Part shown: positions 11,453 to 24,236 of the stretch, piece after piece
Position numbering within the stretch: the first letter of the stretch is position 1
Layout of the letters: every line of letters begins with the position of its first letter
Position numbers and translations under genes: made by a program
The notes under the pieces: generated by a model
What the model saw: the letters and a program-made list of their open reading frames with translations, nothing else
Databases searched by the model: none
What the model was told of the DNA's origin: nothing
Assembly: GCA_017506865.1 (NCBI GenBank)
Contig: JAFCMP010000068.1
Coordinates: forward strand, 1,240,001 to 1,304,000
Source: Tribonema minus
Taxonomy: Eukaryota; Sar; Xanthophyceae; Tribonematales; Tribonemataceae
Direction: 5' to 3'
DNA length: 64,000 nt

Positions 11453-12926
11453 CAGAATTTGCTCATTCATTGTGGAGCTCTGCTTTATGAAGGTCAAATG
11501 TTGCTTGCTGCTTGCTCCGTTCCATGTCCTGCAACCTTGGCTTGACTTTTTACCCACTGGACTGCTCATTATATATTGCAAGGCCTTCGTTGACTGCATG
11601 TGGTTTCGGGTCAAATTGGTACATGGCCAGTGCCTACCTTTCATGCAAAATCCTTGTAAAGAATTGTCTGCTCCTTATGGACTGTCTGCTCATGCAAGTC
11701 ATCTCAGATGTACTGTCATCAGGTACTTGTATTGTGTTAGCGTTGGGCATCGTGCTGTGCTGCGCAGGAGGCTTTTTTGACCATGGCTAGTGAGCTCATT
11801 AGGACCAGGGAGGCACGGGCCGCCCAGCAGGCGGAATCATCTGGGTTATCATCACCCACAGTGCAGCTGAGGTCAGGAGGGGCAGCAGGGTCATCAGCAT
11901 CGGGCATGTGTTGCGGATGATAAGGGGAGAGTCTGTTGCTTAAAGCACGCTTTTGGCTTGTTTGGCAGAAGGGCATGTGGCGCTCATCATGACACGAGCA
12001 CCACATTGCATGTGTTGTCTGTTGTGTATGCCGCAAGGCACTTGAGTCAATTGGACAGTCAGGCAGGCAATGGTTGTACCTGCCTGTGCCTAAGAGGTGA
12101 AATCACCACCCTGAATTGTAATACATCATGTGATGATAACTGCACATGCGTTACCAAGCGGCCGTCAAATGCCTTTCTTTCCAAATACTGTGCCGTTGGG
12201 AGAAACCAGTGCTTTGTTTCCTGTTTGTCTTGAGCCTGTTGCCGATTGGGACCACAAATGTAGGAAAGCATCACGCCCGTAGGGTTAGGCGGTCAAGGCA
12301 GTTTCATGCTTGATCAGCATTTCTGCCACTAACACAAGAATTGCCAGCACGGTGACCATGTCTGCTCCCCCCCCAAGATTTGTGATGTAGGGGCACCATT
12401 TCTTGTCCTGCGCGTTGAAAGATCTCTTTTGTAAACAGATAAAGCACGATGGCATGGTGACACTGAAACGTTTTGCTAGAGTGTGTAGGGCACATCACGT
12501 ATCGCCATCAAAGGCACATTTGCTCCCCTTGTCCTGTGGGCCATGTGTGTGACCTGCCACGTCAGCTTGCTAATGCGTCTAGCTATAAGATATATCTGGA
12601 TGCGCATGCTGCTACAGACAGGTGTGTAGGCAACCACAACATGGGCACAACTCTCAAAAGATGTAGTATTAATTTTGAAGAACATGATCTGCCCGCATGT
12701 TTGGGCAGCTACAAACGCATTCGATATGCAGCTTATGCAGGTCCCAGCCGCTTGAAACAGCCGCACTCTTGGTACGATGCATAGGTGACAGCACTCTAAT
12801 GGGGGGATGCATGAGTGACCCAGCTTCAAACCTGCTTTTCCTCGCGTTCAAATCTCCCGCCGCATTTGAAGTTTTGTGGCTAGCTAGAGAGGACGCCGTT
12901 GCTGCTAGGGCGGCAAGTGGGTGAGG
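11453..12926. other. Intergenic stretch, no gene seen
   Basis: About 1.5 kb lies between the methyltransferase stop and the proposed first exon of the TRIP13-like gene. It should contain the methyltransferase 3' UTR and the TRIP13 promoter. ORFs on both strands are short and without family resemblance. Confidence 0.5.
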
Positions 12927-15900
12927 ATGGCCGGCGTGCAGCAGGTGCCTGTGCACGGTGAGGACACAGTTGTTGCTAACTTTGCTGCAAAGCTTCGCGG
13001 TCGCCTTTGTGCCCAGCAAGCTGCATACTCGGTGTGCTTGCCATGCCTCGCCAGCTGTGGACAAGAGCTATGAGGTTGCCTGCTACGTTGTGGTGTTAGA
13101 GGACCACGCGTCTTGCAGATGACGCGGCTGAGGCACGACCTTTAAGATCGATTTCGCTAAAGCAGTATGATGCAGCAGTCATTCAACTCCGCAAGCCACT
13201 TGCTGAGTTCAGCTGTTCGAGCTCGCTCTGGCGCAATTGAGTCCCACAAAAATGTGGGCCTGCGCTGAAGGGTGGAGTGAACACACCAGGATTGACGAGC
13301 CGTCTCGTACGTGTTGGCTGCATGATGATTTGGTCAGCGTTTGCCAACGCCGTGGTATGGTGGTTTGTCCTCAGACATGAGTATAAATCACTGTGTCGAC
13401 ATTTTTTGCATTAGACCTCAGTAGAATAGCTGATTGCTGAACAGTGAGCCAGGCATGACTTGTGCCACTGCTTCGCCCCCGTTGTGCAATTTTGTTGCGT
13501 CATGTACCACCATCCTCATTGCTTGCCCTGTGCTGTGCAGTGGAGGTGGCATTGCAGCCCAGCTGCGCACTGGAGTTCAGTGAGATTGAGCAAGAGGTCC
13601 GCCGGCTGATTCACGGCGGAGGCAGCACTACCATACGTGATGGCCCCATAGATGTGTCCACATCGAGGGTGCTAAGTGAAAACGTGCTGACAGCCAAGGT
13701 GACCGGACTCACGGACAGTGGAGTGGACAAGGTACCATTCTGGCACTGCGATCCCTGCGTGCATGCTTTCCAGCTCTCTCCTTGTGGCGTGGAGAGAGAA
13801 GTGCTGGATGGCGATGGCGACGGCGAGGATGTAGCCGCATTTGACCAGTGGGTGCTGCCTGCTCAAGAGCTGGAAGGGCTGTGGGAGAGCTTGCTGCTGG
13901 AGGACACCATAAAAGCACAGCTGCTGGACTATGCCACCAGTGCGCTGCTGTTTTCGGACAGACAGGTTTCCAAGCACATCATTTCATGGAACAGGTATGT
14001 ACCGTTTTTGGCAACTGCACACTTGGCTTCAAAACAGATCTGCGCAACGCAAATGGCCTTCCTCAGATATCCTCGCATGCATGCCCAGGGGATGCACGTG
14101 TGTGGCTTACACTTGCAGCATCAGTCTCAGTTTTCAGGGTTTCAGTACAACTGATGCACACCAAGAAGCCAGTGCTGCCCAAGACCTTTCCTGCAAGTTT
14201 TTCGAGAGTGTTCACAACACACTCTTTCAACCTGAAAGCTCTGAGCAGGCTTCAGATTTTGGTAGTTGAGGGCACAATACCCACTGCAATGTGGCGCTCG
14301 CTTGCGGTGAAGCAATGACGTGCCGTGCAATGTATGAGTGTACATGCATAGTGTACCTGTCCATTAAGAAAGGATGGTGTGGGTTCTGGATGTCTGGGTT
14401 CACCCAACATATCGTCACACTCCGTTCCAGACCAGTAGCAGCAGTACAGCTCGGCATCTGTGGTCTGAGATCTGACATTACTGCAGCACCATTCACTGCC
14501 TTGTTTGATACACATGGCCCCCTACCGCAGGGTCATACTACAACAGCCTCGAAGCTCATCAGTGACCGCTACTGTGGTGTGCCTGACACTCTAATGTGAT
14601 GCAACAAGGGCAAGCATGCTTTGAGATAAACAGTATACGACCTCTGCTGTCTACAACATGTCTGGCAACACCATGCGCTGACAGCAGCATGGGTGCAAGC
14701 AGAAGATGCAAATACTTTATGCTGGTGAAACTCTCAAAAAGTCCACAATGCAAATCTCTCTTTCACCTGGAGGCAACCAGATTCGCAGCCCACTCAGCCT
14801 TTTATACGAGGCTGGTTTTCATAGTATGTTTGCTCTCTGTTTCACCCTTTCAGCCTCATCATTTTTGCAACACGATTACACAACCAATATTGAGACCATA
14901 GTTGCGCGCTATTGCTTCAGCATTCGCTCATTCTGGATCACATCCTATGTAGGACAACAGACCCTCAGATGTTGAACGTGCACGACACATATCATGGCCG
15001 TAACAATATATTGCATCAGTCGGCGCCGCTCACGTCGTACCAGAATTTCATGCAAGTCCAAGTGGCATCAATTATCACAATGCTGCCCCAATGCACTTAC
15101 CTACTAGCCCTGATATTGTTGCTCTTGCGACAATATCTTGTGATACCCCGCAGGGTCGTGCTCTTACATGGACCACCAGGGACAGGCAAGACCAGCCTCT
15201 GCAAGGCATTGGCCCACAAGCTAGCCATCAGGCTGGGGGGACGTTTTCAAGCGGCACAACTGCTGGAGATCAACGCCCATAGCCTGTTCAGCAAGGCAAG
15301 TCTCCCAGCGAAAGCATGATTCGGGTAGCAACACACTGCTGCGCTTCTCAGCAGACCGTGAGGGGGCCCATGTCACAGTGCGAGTTTGCAAACCGCAGCT
15401 CTTGTCTTTATCACAGCGCTCTCCCCGTGCTTGTGTTCGCTATGGACCAGTTCATAGCTGACGTCCATGCTGACTGTCCTGTCCACTTTTGTTTGTTCAC
15501 AGTGGTTCTCTGAGTCTGGCAAACTGGTGGGGCGGCTGTTTGGTCATATCGCGGAACTGGCGGAGGACGAATCGACCCTGGTGTGCATCCTTGTGGACGA
15601 GGTATACAACATAACATGAACTCGTGTCGATACTGTTCTTCATGCATGGCAATTTGGTCCACTGACCGAGACAAAAGTAGAAGCAAGTTTGTGCCTGCCA
15701 GTTGAGGCGCATCAGCGCATACAAATACTGCGCACTGAATGCGGCTCGCAGCATGTAAGCAGCTAGAAGATCGCTGAGGCGGATAGTGGCAATAGTAACT
15801 GTATGATGCACTGACATACAAGAGGACCATCTAGAAAGGTGGACTTTTGACGCAGCAGGAACAAATAACATACTTCGAAGTACTTGCATCCAACTACCTA

Positions 15901-18310
15901 GTGGAGTCAACCCAGGCATTCTGTCGCGTTCATACCGGCAGCGGGTGGTGTTCGTCCCATAGCAAATAATGACCTGCTGAACGCTGGTCTCAGTGTTGTC
16001 GCTGATGGACATGACCCGACTCTTGCCTACTGCAAAGACACTTACGGCGCTAGCTCGCTTGTCGGCGATTGCCAAGCAGCTAGCTTGCCGTGTGCTGCTT
16101 ACTCCTAGTCCAGCACCTATGTGTCAATGTTTGAATGTTGTTTGGCTCAAGTGAAGCCATTCAGCAGCCGTCGCCGTCATTGTTGCCATGTGCTGCATGC
16201 AAGTGCTTGTACTTCGTATTGCTGCTTGACGGCATGTTGCATATCTCTGATAAGCATTCGCAATTGTGCCTCACAGGTAGAGAGTTTGACAACCGCCCGG
16301 TCTGCAGCCATGTCCGGCAACGAGCCAAGCGATGCAGTGAGAGTGGTCAACGCAGTGCTGACCCAAATCGACAGTCTGAGGGCGAGAGACAACGTGCTGG
16401 TGCTCACCACCAGCAATGTCAGCAAAGCCATTGATCTTGCTTTTGTCGACAGGTCAGCCCCAATTGCATGTGGCCATGTTGTGGGCTGTATCTGTTTGTG
16501 CACATTGTGTTCTCTGTGCGCTGGCAGTGCCAGATCCGCCTGATGCTACAAAACTGCGTAGACCCGACTTGTACACTGTTCTGTGCGTACCATGCGCCGG
16601 AGCTGTTTTTCGCAAGTGAAGAAAACACACGGCCCCTGGGAGGGTATCCTGGTCAACATTGTCACTCACTGCGCTTATCATCAGTGATTGACAAAGTGAA
16701 ACGGTAGTGGTCAATGCTCTTTGCTCAAGGGAGACTAAGCGAATTTGTTATGCAGGCTGAGAAGTCCCATACCGTACCAGTGGCACACCCGCTGGCAGAG
16801 TGCCAGACTTGCGCTACCACTGTCAGCAGCAACTGTGTGTGCCGAAGCAGCTCCCTGCTGCATGGTGTAAATGAAAACTGCCATGTGGTGTAAAATACAA
16901 CTTGTCAATTGCCAAGGCCTGGTGCTCCGAGAATTCTGCTTCTCTTTAGTACCTCTTACTTCTGAATGTACGCACAAGAAACTGCCGTTGTTTCCTACAG
17001 TACAATTTGAGTGCCAAATAACGGTGGTATCCATCACAGATCCAGTGGCATGACAGAGCCACCTCATAGCACATTGCTGCCATTGCATATGAATGACTTC
17101 ATGTGCATTATGCGCCTCTATGCTGACTTGAATTGCAATTTTGTACCATGTACCTTTGCAGAGCTGACATCAAGATGCTGATTGGTCTACCTGGAGTTCA
17201 AGCCCGCTACAGCATCTTGCAATCATGCCTCGCAGAGTTGATGCGCACTGGCATCATAGACCCACCTCAGCACGTACCAGATTGTGCCAGTGCACAGGCC
17301 GCAGCGCAACAGGCAGGCTGTGCCATTGGCAACGGCAGTAGGACATCTGGCTCACTTTCACAGGTGAGCTGGTGCGCACTGCTCTGCATACTAGCTGCGA
17401 TATGGGGGTGCTTGCACCTGCCCGTATAGGTGAGGGCTTTATCCAACTGTCGTACTTCGGAGTACTTCTTTTCAAGACTGTTGGCATGAGCAGTGCCACA
17501 GGTTGTCGGGTCATGAGCATGGGTGTGAAGCAAACCCTTGCATTAACGGCACACAATGTGATGCGGAGGCTCCAAGTAATTGCATTCTAAGAAAGGGCTT
17601 ACATACATGCATGCTTCTAGTGTTGCCATAGACAAAACGCTGCTGGCGGTGTTTGCCTTTCTCGTCGGTGCATGGTGAGCTATAGTTGAAGCGGTGCAGT
17701 TGAAATGTCCCATACGACTGCTGTTCACTTTTGTACGCTGATGGACAACAGAGCTTGAAGCTTGTATCCGAGATGCTTCCGTGCTTGCTGCGTTTGTCTA
17801 GCAAACGGTACTTTGAATAACTTTGAAGTGTATGGTTTGTCCTGTCGTCCCACATGCACACAAGTACTTGGAAATTTATATAATCATCTATGACTTGCTG
17901 TGCCTTGACCCTTGAGCACAACTGATTACCCACCAGTCTTACATTATACTTCAATTGATGTTGTAACAGTTGCGCAGCCCTCTGGCTGCCGCTCGCAGAC
18001 ATGCACACACTGCGGCCAGAGCACTGGGCACCTGCTCACAGGACCAGCAGCGCCCACTGCCATGAACAACACCACAATGGCCCCAGGAGGTGCGACGGGC
18101 GGCTACAGCATAGGGATCTTGCTGCTGCAAGTGGCAGCTCTTGCGCAAGGACTCAGCGGCCGTGCACTGCGCAAGCTGCCGTTCCAGGCGCATGCATTTT
18201 TTGTGCACCGATCAAGCACCACCCTGCACCACTATCTGGATGCATTGCTGCAGGCAGTCAGGACGGAGCTGCAGCGACGTGCTCAGCTTGAGACAGGCTC
18301 ACCGGTGTAG
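12927..18310 (+). CDS. TRIP13/Pch2 AAA+ ATPase, seven exons
   Basis: TRIP13/Pch2 uses ATP to remodel HORMA-domain proteins (Mad2, meiotic HORMADs), acting in the spindle checkpoint and meiotic recombination. Exons: 12927-12957, 13541-13994, 15154-15295, 15503-15601, 16277-16452, 17162-17363 and 17978-18310. They total 1,437 nt (478 residues), all in phase. The short first exon ([10 protein letters not shown]) was chosen because it supplies the split codon before VEVALQPS and an AC(G)|GTGAGG donor. Motifs: Walker [16 protein letters not shown] (about 167-181), the family-specific NAHSLFSK and WFSESGKLV, Walker B CILVDE (about 237-242), sensor [10 protein letters not shown] and arginine-finger FVDRADIK, then [20 protein letters not shown]. 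Intron 3 has a GC donor (AGCAAG|GCAAGT), fixed by the SLFSKWFSES continuity. A Thr/Gly/Ala-rich insert precedes the C-terminal helix bundle ([11 protein letters not shown]). Exon 1 and the exon 7 start are the least certain. Confidence 0.93.
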
Positions 18311-19689
18311 GTGCAGGGCACAGCAACCATGTCTAAACCCATGCAGCAGCATTGCAGAACGAAGCATCAAAGGGGTCGCACTGACTGCAGACGATGCCAA
18401 GAACCGATTTGAAAGCTAGGGACAAGGGTCTGTCTCAAGTGCAGCTACGGGGTCATTCCTTGCGTTCAACAAAGCTCTGAGGCACCGAGGCGACTTGGGG
18501 GAATGTCGGGTTTGTCAAGACTGCGTTTGATACCAAGCTGTTCAAAGCCATCTGTCAGTGCCAGCACTCATCTATGGTCTATCGCAGGTTCAAGCAACCA
18601 TTGGCATGAGGTCACTCGCCAATGGGCCGCTCCCATGTCACATCAACAGCACTTGCAGCCTCAGTGCTAGTGCATGGCCCCGGCGTGATGTGATACATGA
18701 TCTATTGACGCTGACACTGACGGCTACCATACGGGTGATGCACTACCTGTTTGGAATCAATGAAAATCACCGCACAATGAGACTGTGTGGCATTTTCTGC
18801 TTTGTCCTGTTGTTGCAATACATGGGCTGATTGCAAGCCAGAGAGTATGTTGGTCCTTGAGCATATGAAGTGTCAACAGGCTACAGTGCTTAAAAGAGTG
18901 GTTTGTTGCTGGTGTTTGGGCAGGTGCGATACTTGGACCTACTCATACTGTCACGCTGTCCATATGCGCAAGCTCAATGTTGCCTCGTGCATCAACTGCG
19001 TTGACATGTGGCAGTATTCGCAAGAGTTTCCTCAAAAAAGTATAGCACAACAGCATCAATGGGTCACATGCTGTGCATGCATCTTTTGGTCAAAATGACG
19101 CAAGATACGCGGTTCTTCCGTTGCGCAAACGCACGGCCCGAGGTTCCTGCGTATGTGCGGTGCAAGGTGCCAGTGCATGCAATGACCGTGATTTTGTTGG
19201 CGCGCCGCGGTCAACATGGACATGTGCGGCGTGGCGACCCCAGGTCTTACATATGCCCGCAGGTGCGCCTAACCCTAACCCTAACCCTCAGCGATGGTCG
19301 AAGCAGAGGAAATCCCAGGGAGGAGGCCGTGGACCTCAGAGGAGATGCAGACAGTGGAGCAAAAAGCTCTGCAGAAGCAAGGTGCGGCTGTACTGCAACA
19401 GGCGGGCACACTGCGCTTAGCTGTGGGGCTGGTAAAAAAGGAAGAGGTGCGCCAGGCCAACGCAGCGTTCGCATGGACCGTGCAGCGATGAAGAGCCATA
19501 AGTTCCGGCGCGGGGGACGTCTGCGAGGTTTGTCAAGTGGAGAACGAGTCAAGCGGAGAACGAGGTGGCTGGAACTGATCTGCTTTACAACTTCAACTTC
19601 ATTCAAAAATCAATGCATACGGTACTCCTGATAAAAGTGCTGACGTTTGTGTGATAGCCGGAGGTGGTGCTACGCTCAAAGCCATCACC
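18311..19689. other. Intergenic stretch with a short telomere-like tract
   Basis: It separates the TRIP13 stop from the elongase start. A 65-codon ORF at 19294-19491 (charged, with KKEEVRQANAAF) begins right after a CCCTAA tract; no family is recognised. The rest shows no coding signal. The sequence just before the elongase ATG (from about 19500) presumably holds its promoter and 5' UTR. Confidence 0.45.
19268..19288 (-). repeat. Short (CCCTAA)n telomere-like tract
   Basis: About three and a half perfect units of CCTAAC are visible on the plus strand (TTAGGG on minus), about 400 bp upstream of the elongase ATG. It is too short to be a telomere. It is an interstitial repeat with the same unit as the tract at 6826-6872. 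Confidence 0.75.
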
Positions 19690-20508
19690 ATGGGTGGCAC
19701 GACTCTGGAGAGCAGCATCAACAGCGTGGGCACCAGGATCATCGAGTGGGCCACCAATGACCGTAAGGCAGGGCCAACTGCCGACTGGCCAATGGCCGAC
19801 TTCTACTCTGCCGTGATGGTGGTGGCGGCGTACTTGGGGTTCATTTTCGTGGGCAGCTTCGTGATGAAGTTCGTCCAGCCGCTAGATGCCCCGACGTACC
19901 CCTTCCGATTCATCTACAACATCGTCCAGATAATGCTCTGCTCCTACATGTGCCTGGAGGCGGGCATCATCGCGCACCGAAACAACTACGGCATCCTGCC
20001 CTGCGTGCCGTTCAACGTCCAGAACCCCCCTGTTGGTAACGTGCTGTGGCTGTTCTACATCAGCAAGATTCTTGATTTCGCAGACACTGTCTTCATCGTG
20101 CTGCGCAAGAAGTGGAAGCAGCTATCGTTCCTGCACGTGTACCACCACACCACCATCTTCCTCTTCTATTGGCTCAACATCAACGTGGGATACGATGGAG
20201 ATATCTATCTGACCATTGTCCTCAATGGTTTCATCCACACCGTCATGTACACGTACTACTTCGTAAGCATGCACACGGACAAGATATGGTGGAAGAGCAG
20301 CTTGACCGCCATGCAGATGGTGCAGTTTGTCACCATGATTTCGCAGGCCCTTTATCTCCTGACCACGGGGTGCACCACATATCCGCCACGTGTTACACAG
20401 GCATACTGCTTGTACATTTTCTCGTTGCTAATCCTGTTCGGCAATTTCTTCATCAAGAGTTACATGCCCAAACAGGGGGGCAAGAAGCGGGGCAGCAAGA
20501 GCGAGTAG
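19690..20508 (+). CDS. ELO-family long-chain polyunsaturated fatty acid elongase
   Basis: This is the condensing enzyme (3-ketoacyl-CoA synthase) of microsomal fatty acid elongation, an ER multi-pass protein. The gene is intronless, with 272 codons. The start at 19690 is the first ATG, in a strong context (ATCACCATGG); the upstream open frame has no ATG. Motifs: ILDFADTVFIVLRKK (about 127-141), the histidine box HVYHH at 149-153, YWLNINVGYDGDIYLT, and NGFIHTVMYTYYF (about 179-191), followed by IWWKSSLTAMQMVQF. Seven hydrophobic spans are evident. The C terminus ends in a Lys/Arg-rich tail (GGKKRGSKSE), usual for ER retrieval in this family. The wording around the histidine box resembles delta-5/delta-6 PUFA elongases of marine protists. 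Substrate length and desaturation cannot be fixed from sequence. Confidence 0.95.
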   Translation: MGGTTLESSINSVGTRIIEWATNDRKAGPTADWPMADFYSAVMVVAAYLGFIFVGSFVMKFVQPLDAPTYPFRFIYNIVQIMLCSYMCLEAGIIAHRNNYGILPCVPFNVQNPPVGNVLWLFYISKILDFADTVFIVLRKKWKQLSFLHVYHHTTIFLFYWLNINVGYDGDIYLTIVLNGFIHTVMYTYYFVSMHTDKIWWKSSLTAMQMVQFVTMISQALYLLTTGCTTYPPRVTQAYCLYIFSLLILFGNFFIKSYMPKQGGKKRGSKSE

Positions 20509-23500
20509 ATGCTAGGCATGCCTAAGCAACAATCGATGGCACACCAACACAGACAATGAAATTACACTTTCCGGTACAATTGCACTAATGTGCTGCCACC
20601 ATGTGCATCAATGGCGTTCTGCGTGGTGTGTGTTTGCTGCAGCAATGTTGTCACGCTTGCTTTGACACCTGCAGGGAGGTATGCAGTGCTTGTGTTTGTG
20701 CTCGATGGCATGCTGTTGTGCTGTGATAAACACGCAGGCCTACGGACTCATTACAGCCGCTGCAGGAGCATCATGGCCGAGGCGGGAGTGCGTGATATGC
20801 ATCATCTCTGCTGCAACGGGTATGGTGGGTGGTGAACGGGATGCCGTGGAGTATGACTCATCAGCTTATTGGCGGTGCATCAGGTTGCGAGTGCAGAGAC
20901 AAAGGTGAGCGTTACATTTGTGTAAGGCCTGCATGAACTGCATACACATTCACACATACTGTTTCCTTAGAGCAACCGTTCGGGTCAGCAGTTTATGGGA
21001 GAGCCTGTTGCATACAATCAGGATTGAGCATGCACCAGTGCACGGAGTCAGCTGAATTGTGTTGCATTCACCCGTAGATGCTGCTGCATTCATCAGTGAT
21101 TGTGTAAGATGAGCTGTTTGCGTGCTGGTCATGCTTGGGCATCCTGCCCTAGTGGTGGCACTGCACAGATGCTCTAGCCCTACTAGCATTGGTGATCAAG
21201 GGCTTGCAAATTTTGACAAATTTACAGAAGACAAGACTCTGCAATCATTCGTAAACATGTTATTTTCAGCAAAGCTCATGACTGATCTGCATGACCAATA
21301 CAGAATACGCTGCTGTGGCTTGCGGGCAGAGATGCGAGTAGAACTTTGAACCTAAGCAAGCCTTGCATGTTGTCATTAAGTCAGGAAACTCGCTGGTACA
21401 AGTCATGCGTGGCTTGCTGTCACGATGGCATGTGACAGGCATACTACATGCTGCCACAATTGCTGATTGGCAGCAGCATTCCTTCCGCCTGAGCAACAGC
21501 GCATATAGAATGTGCAAAGCAACTCAATGGAGTAGAGAGTATGAGTTGTGCAAGCACAACCAACATCGTTGTAATCCTCAAAAGTTACAGTGCAAGCAGC
21601 ACATGCTCAATCAACCATTTACTGCACCTGACTCACAGCAACAGTATTGATGATGCCGCCTAACAGCGTAAATCAACATCATTGGTATCAGCAGAGCCTA
21701 CTCACACCTCAGAAGTCTTTGTCTGGATTCCATTCTCATTGGTGTGATTGGTCAGTTACTGCTGAAGGAGCCCTGTACAACAAATTTAACTGGAAAGCAT
21801 GACGAGGCAAGAATTTGCATCATTGTGTGCTCATCTCATTTGCTGCCCATGACACTGTTGATGGAAAGCAGCAATAAGGGCATGTCATGATGCTTTGTTA
21901 TTTGAACTGCATGGCACAGAGCAGCGTTTGAGCACGTGCTCATTCTTTGGACTGCACAGCATGGCACAAAGCAGCAGTGGTGGACCAAAAAGCACATGCT
22001 TCGTTGCACATGCAGACTACTCACGCTAGCGAACACAGACCCCACTTCACTTTGTTGAGCTTGGCCTGTTCCGGCAATGCATTCATGAACTGGCAAGCAA
22101 CCTGGCTGTCAGTGTGTACGGAAGGCAGGCGGGCCTGAATTCAGTGAATTGTATGATGTTGACCTCAATCGATGACCGTGCACAGCAGACAGACAAGCCC
22201 GGCACTTGCTGTCTGTAGTGTTGGAAGAAGAAGTGAGTCAAGAAAGCGCGGAGTTGCAGCATGCTGTGGGCTGCTGAGCAGCTCGCACGTGGTTGAAGTT
22301 GGCGCCCTCCCAGGTCAGAGGTAGACTCATAGAGCCCTCATTCAGACATTGGTGGAGGAATCCAGCCAATGAAGCAAGTGACCATGCCCGCCCCCCCTCT
22401 CAAGAAGCTCGCAGTGCATACCCGAGTCCAAAAGACCTCCCAGGGGCTATGTAGGCGATTCCCCCACATCCACACATATGTATGCTATAGTAGTAGGCAA
22501 ATTCCACATACCCTTTGACGCATCAACGCTGGCGGCTTCAGGTGCAGGTGTTGAAGAGCAACATCTTACATTGAAGCTGACTGCATAGCATACATCAACA
22601 GCAGATAACTCAACAGCAGCGGTACGTATAGCCACTAGTAGGTGAAACTCTTGATGGTGCCATAGCGCTCACGATACATTCAGTGATTGCAGCCGGCTTC
22701 AGGCGTTACGTACACCACAACATAGACTGAATGGTAAACTTAGTGGCCCGCAACCAGCATGTACACTGAACAGAAGGTGAACACTGATACGAGGCGCCAG
22801 TATGATGCGGAAGCCGGGCGTTATAGTGCGGCGGCGATGATGTTGACGCGGTGCCACTGGCAGGTGCAGCCGGAGGCCAAGGTATTATACCTAAAGATCC
22901 TGCCACATATGATCGGGATGCCCCCTCAAGTTGATGATGATCCCATGGGCATCGCATGAGAGAAAATCCAGGAAGAGTGCTGGCTGTAAATGGAGTGGTG
23001 CGATTGGCGCGCAGTTGAAGTGCCACAGTGGAAGTGCATTGCTCAAAGGTACCGCATTGATGATGTGTGCACGTTGATGATAACTGCGGCAGCGCAATGC
23101 CGAAGTGGCATGTGTGGCGGCGTATACGCAGCGGCCATTGCTACACAGTCACTTCAAAATAGTATATATACTGCAGTTTATTACATACTATTTGACAGGC
23201 CGCAATTGGCATGCTCGTCGTTGCGCTTGTCGTTGTCGTAGCTGTTGGTGTGGTCGTCGTCATAGTTATTGCCGTCATAGCTGTCAGTGTAGTCCTGATA
23301 GGCGCAATTGTCCGACATAGCTCAGGCTGGCGGCATCATAATCATAATCGAACGTGAGTACTCTGGTGCACCATGCATGGTGCGGTGGCGGTGGCAGCCA
23401 GAGCCTGAGGCCGCTGCACTGGCTGCTCACGGCGGTGTACGGGCCTAGGGCATGCGTTGTGAATGGTGGCAGTCGTCCAAGTTCTTGTCGGCACGGCTGT

Positions 23501-24236
23501 CACAGTATGTTGCGCGGGTGGCGGCTGCATTGTAGCGGGGCGCTTCCGCCGCTGCCGTCACGGCGCCAGTACGACCACACCCTAGCGCTCCTCGCCGCTA
23601 CCACCAGCGCCAAGCAGCCGCTGCGATGTACACTACAATGGCGGCAGGGCACCGCCGGCTGCGTCAATCACAGTGCGCAGGCTGTACGCTCAGTCACACC
23701 CTCCGCGCACGCTTGGAGTGGCAGCGCATGCAGTACCCTGGCCACACCGCACGCTCGCCACCACGTGTGCCCACGTGCCTGCCGCTCGCACCACGTGTGC
23801 CCACGTGGGCCCCCTCAAAAAACTTGCTAGTGGAGCACGCGCTCTGTAGCATGGCGGCGCGGCCACGTGTGGGCATGCACCGAGGACGCAGCCAGTGAGC
23901 GGTGCTTCGACCAGATACAGCCGGAGCAGCGCCGGCGCGCCGATATGTACCGCCAGAGTAGCGCGCTACATGCCGTGTCGTGAACTCCGCCGACAGCATG
24001 ATGCTGCTGCGTCACCCTAGAGGCCGCCCCCCGCAACGACTCAAATGGTGACAATTGGATAAAGCGGCTCGACGCTGTAGCATACCGCATCTTTCCCTCG
24101 GTGCAGGACCTCGCTGGCAGCACCTTTGCTCTGCTCCTGCACTGGGATTGGCGGAGAATGCCCCACTTAGTTCAGCCGAGTAATCAATACATACCCTGCC
24201 TCATGACAGATCAGAACTCACAGTGCGGGAGGAGCC
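20509..24236. other. Long spacer between elongase and acyl-CoA synthetase, with scattered exon-like ORFs
   Basis: This 3.7 kb holds no recognisable gene. Two plus-strand stretches look exon-like because they are open between a good acceptor and donor. One is 20738-20904 (acceptor CACGCAG, donor CAAAG|GTGAGC; words ECVICIISAATG and YWRCIRLRV). The other is 22774-22881 (acceptor GAACAG, donor GCCAAG|GTATTA; words RRQYDAEAGRY and CHWQVQPEAK). A third possibility ends at about 23048 (WCDWRAVEVPQWK). I could not chain them in phase. From about 23350 to 24130 the DNA becomes GC-richer and contains a cluster of CACGTG palindromes. Confidence 0.35.
23762..23869. promoter_or_regulatory. Cluster of five CACGTG palindromes upstream of the acyl-CoA synthetase
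   Basis: CACGTG occurs at 23762-23767, 23772-23777, 23792-23797, 23802-23807 and 23864-23869. Two pairs form an exact duplicated word, CCACGTGTGCCCACGTG. CACGTG is the E-box/G-box core bound by bHLH and bZIP factors. The cluster ends about 370 bp before the acyl-CoA synthetase ATG, so a role in its promoter is plausible but only inferred. Confidence 0.45.

Noticed and set aside
13462-13540. In-frame upstream extension of TRIP13 exon 2
   Set aside because: It is open but lies before a clear acceptor (GTGCTGTGCAG). The short exon at 12927-12957 supplies a better, phase-matched N terminus.
23354-23830. 158-codon plus-strand ORF
   Set aside because: It is open mainly because the block is GC-rich. 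It contains the CACGTG cluster, has low-complexity Cys/His/Arg content, and overlaps equally long minus-strand ORFs.
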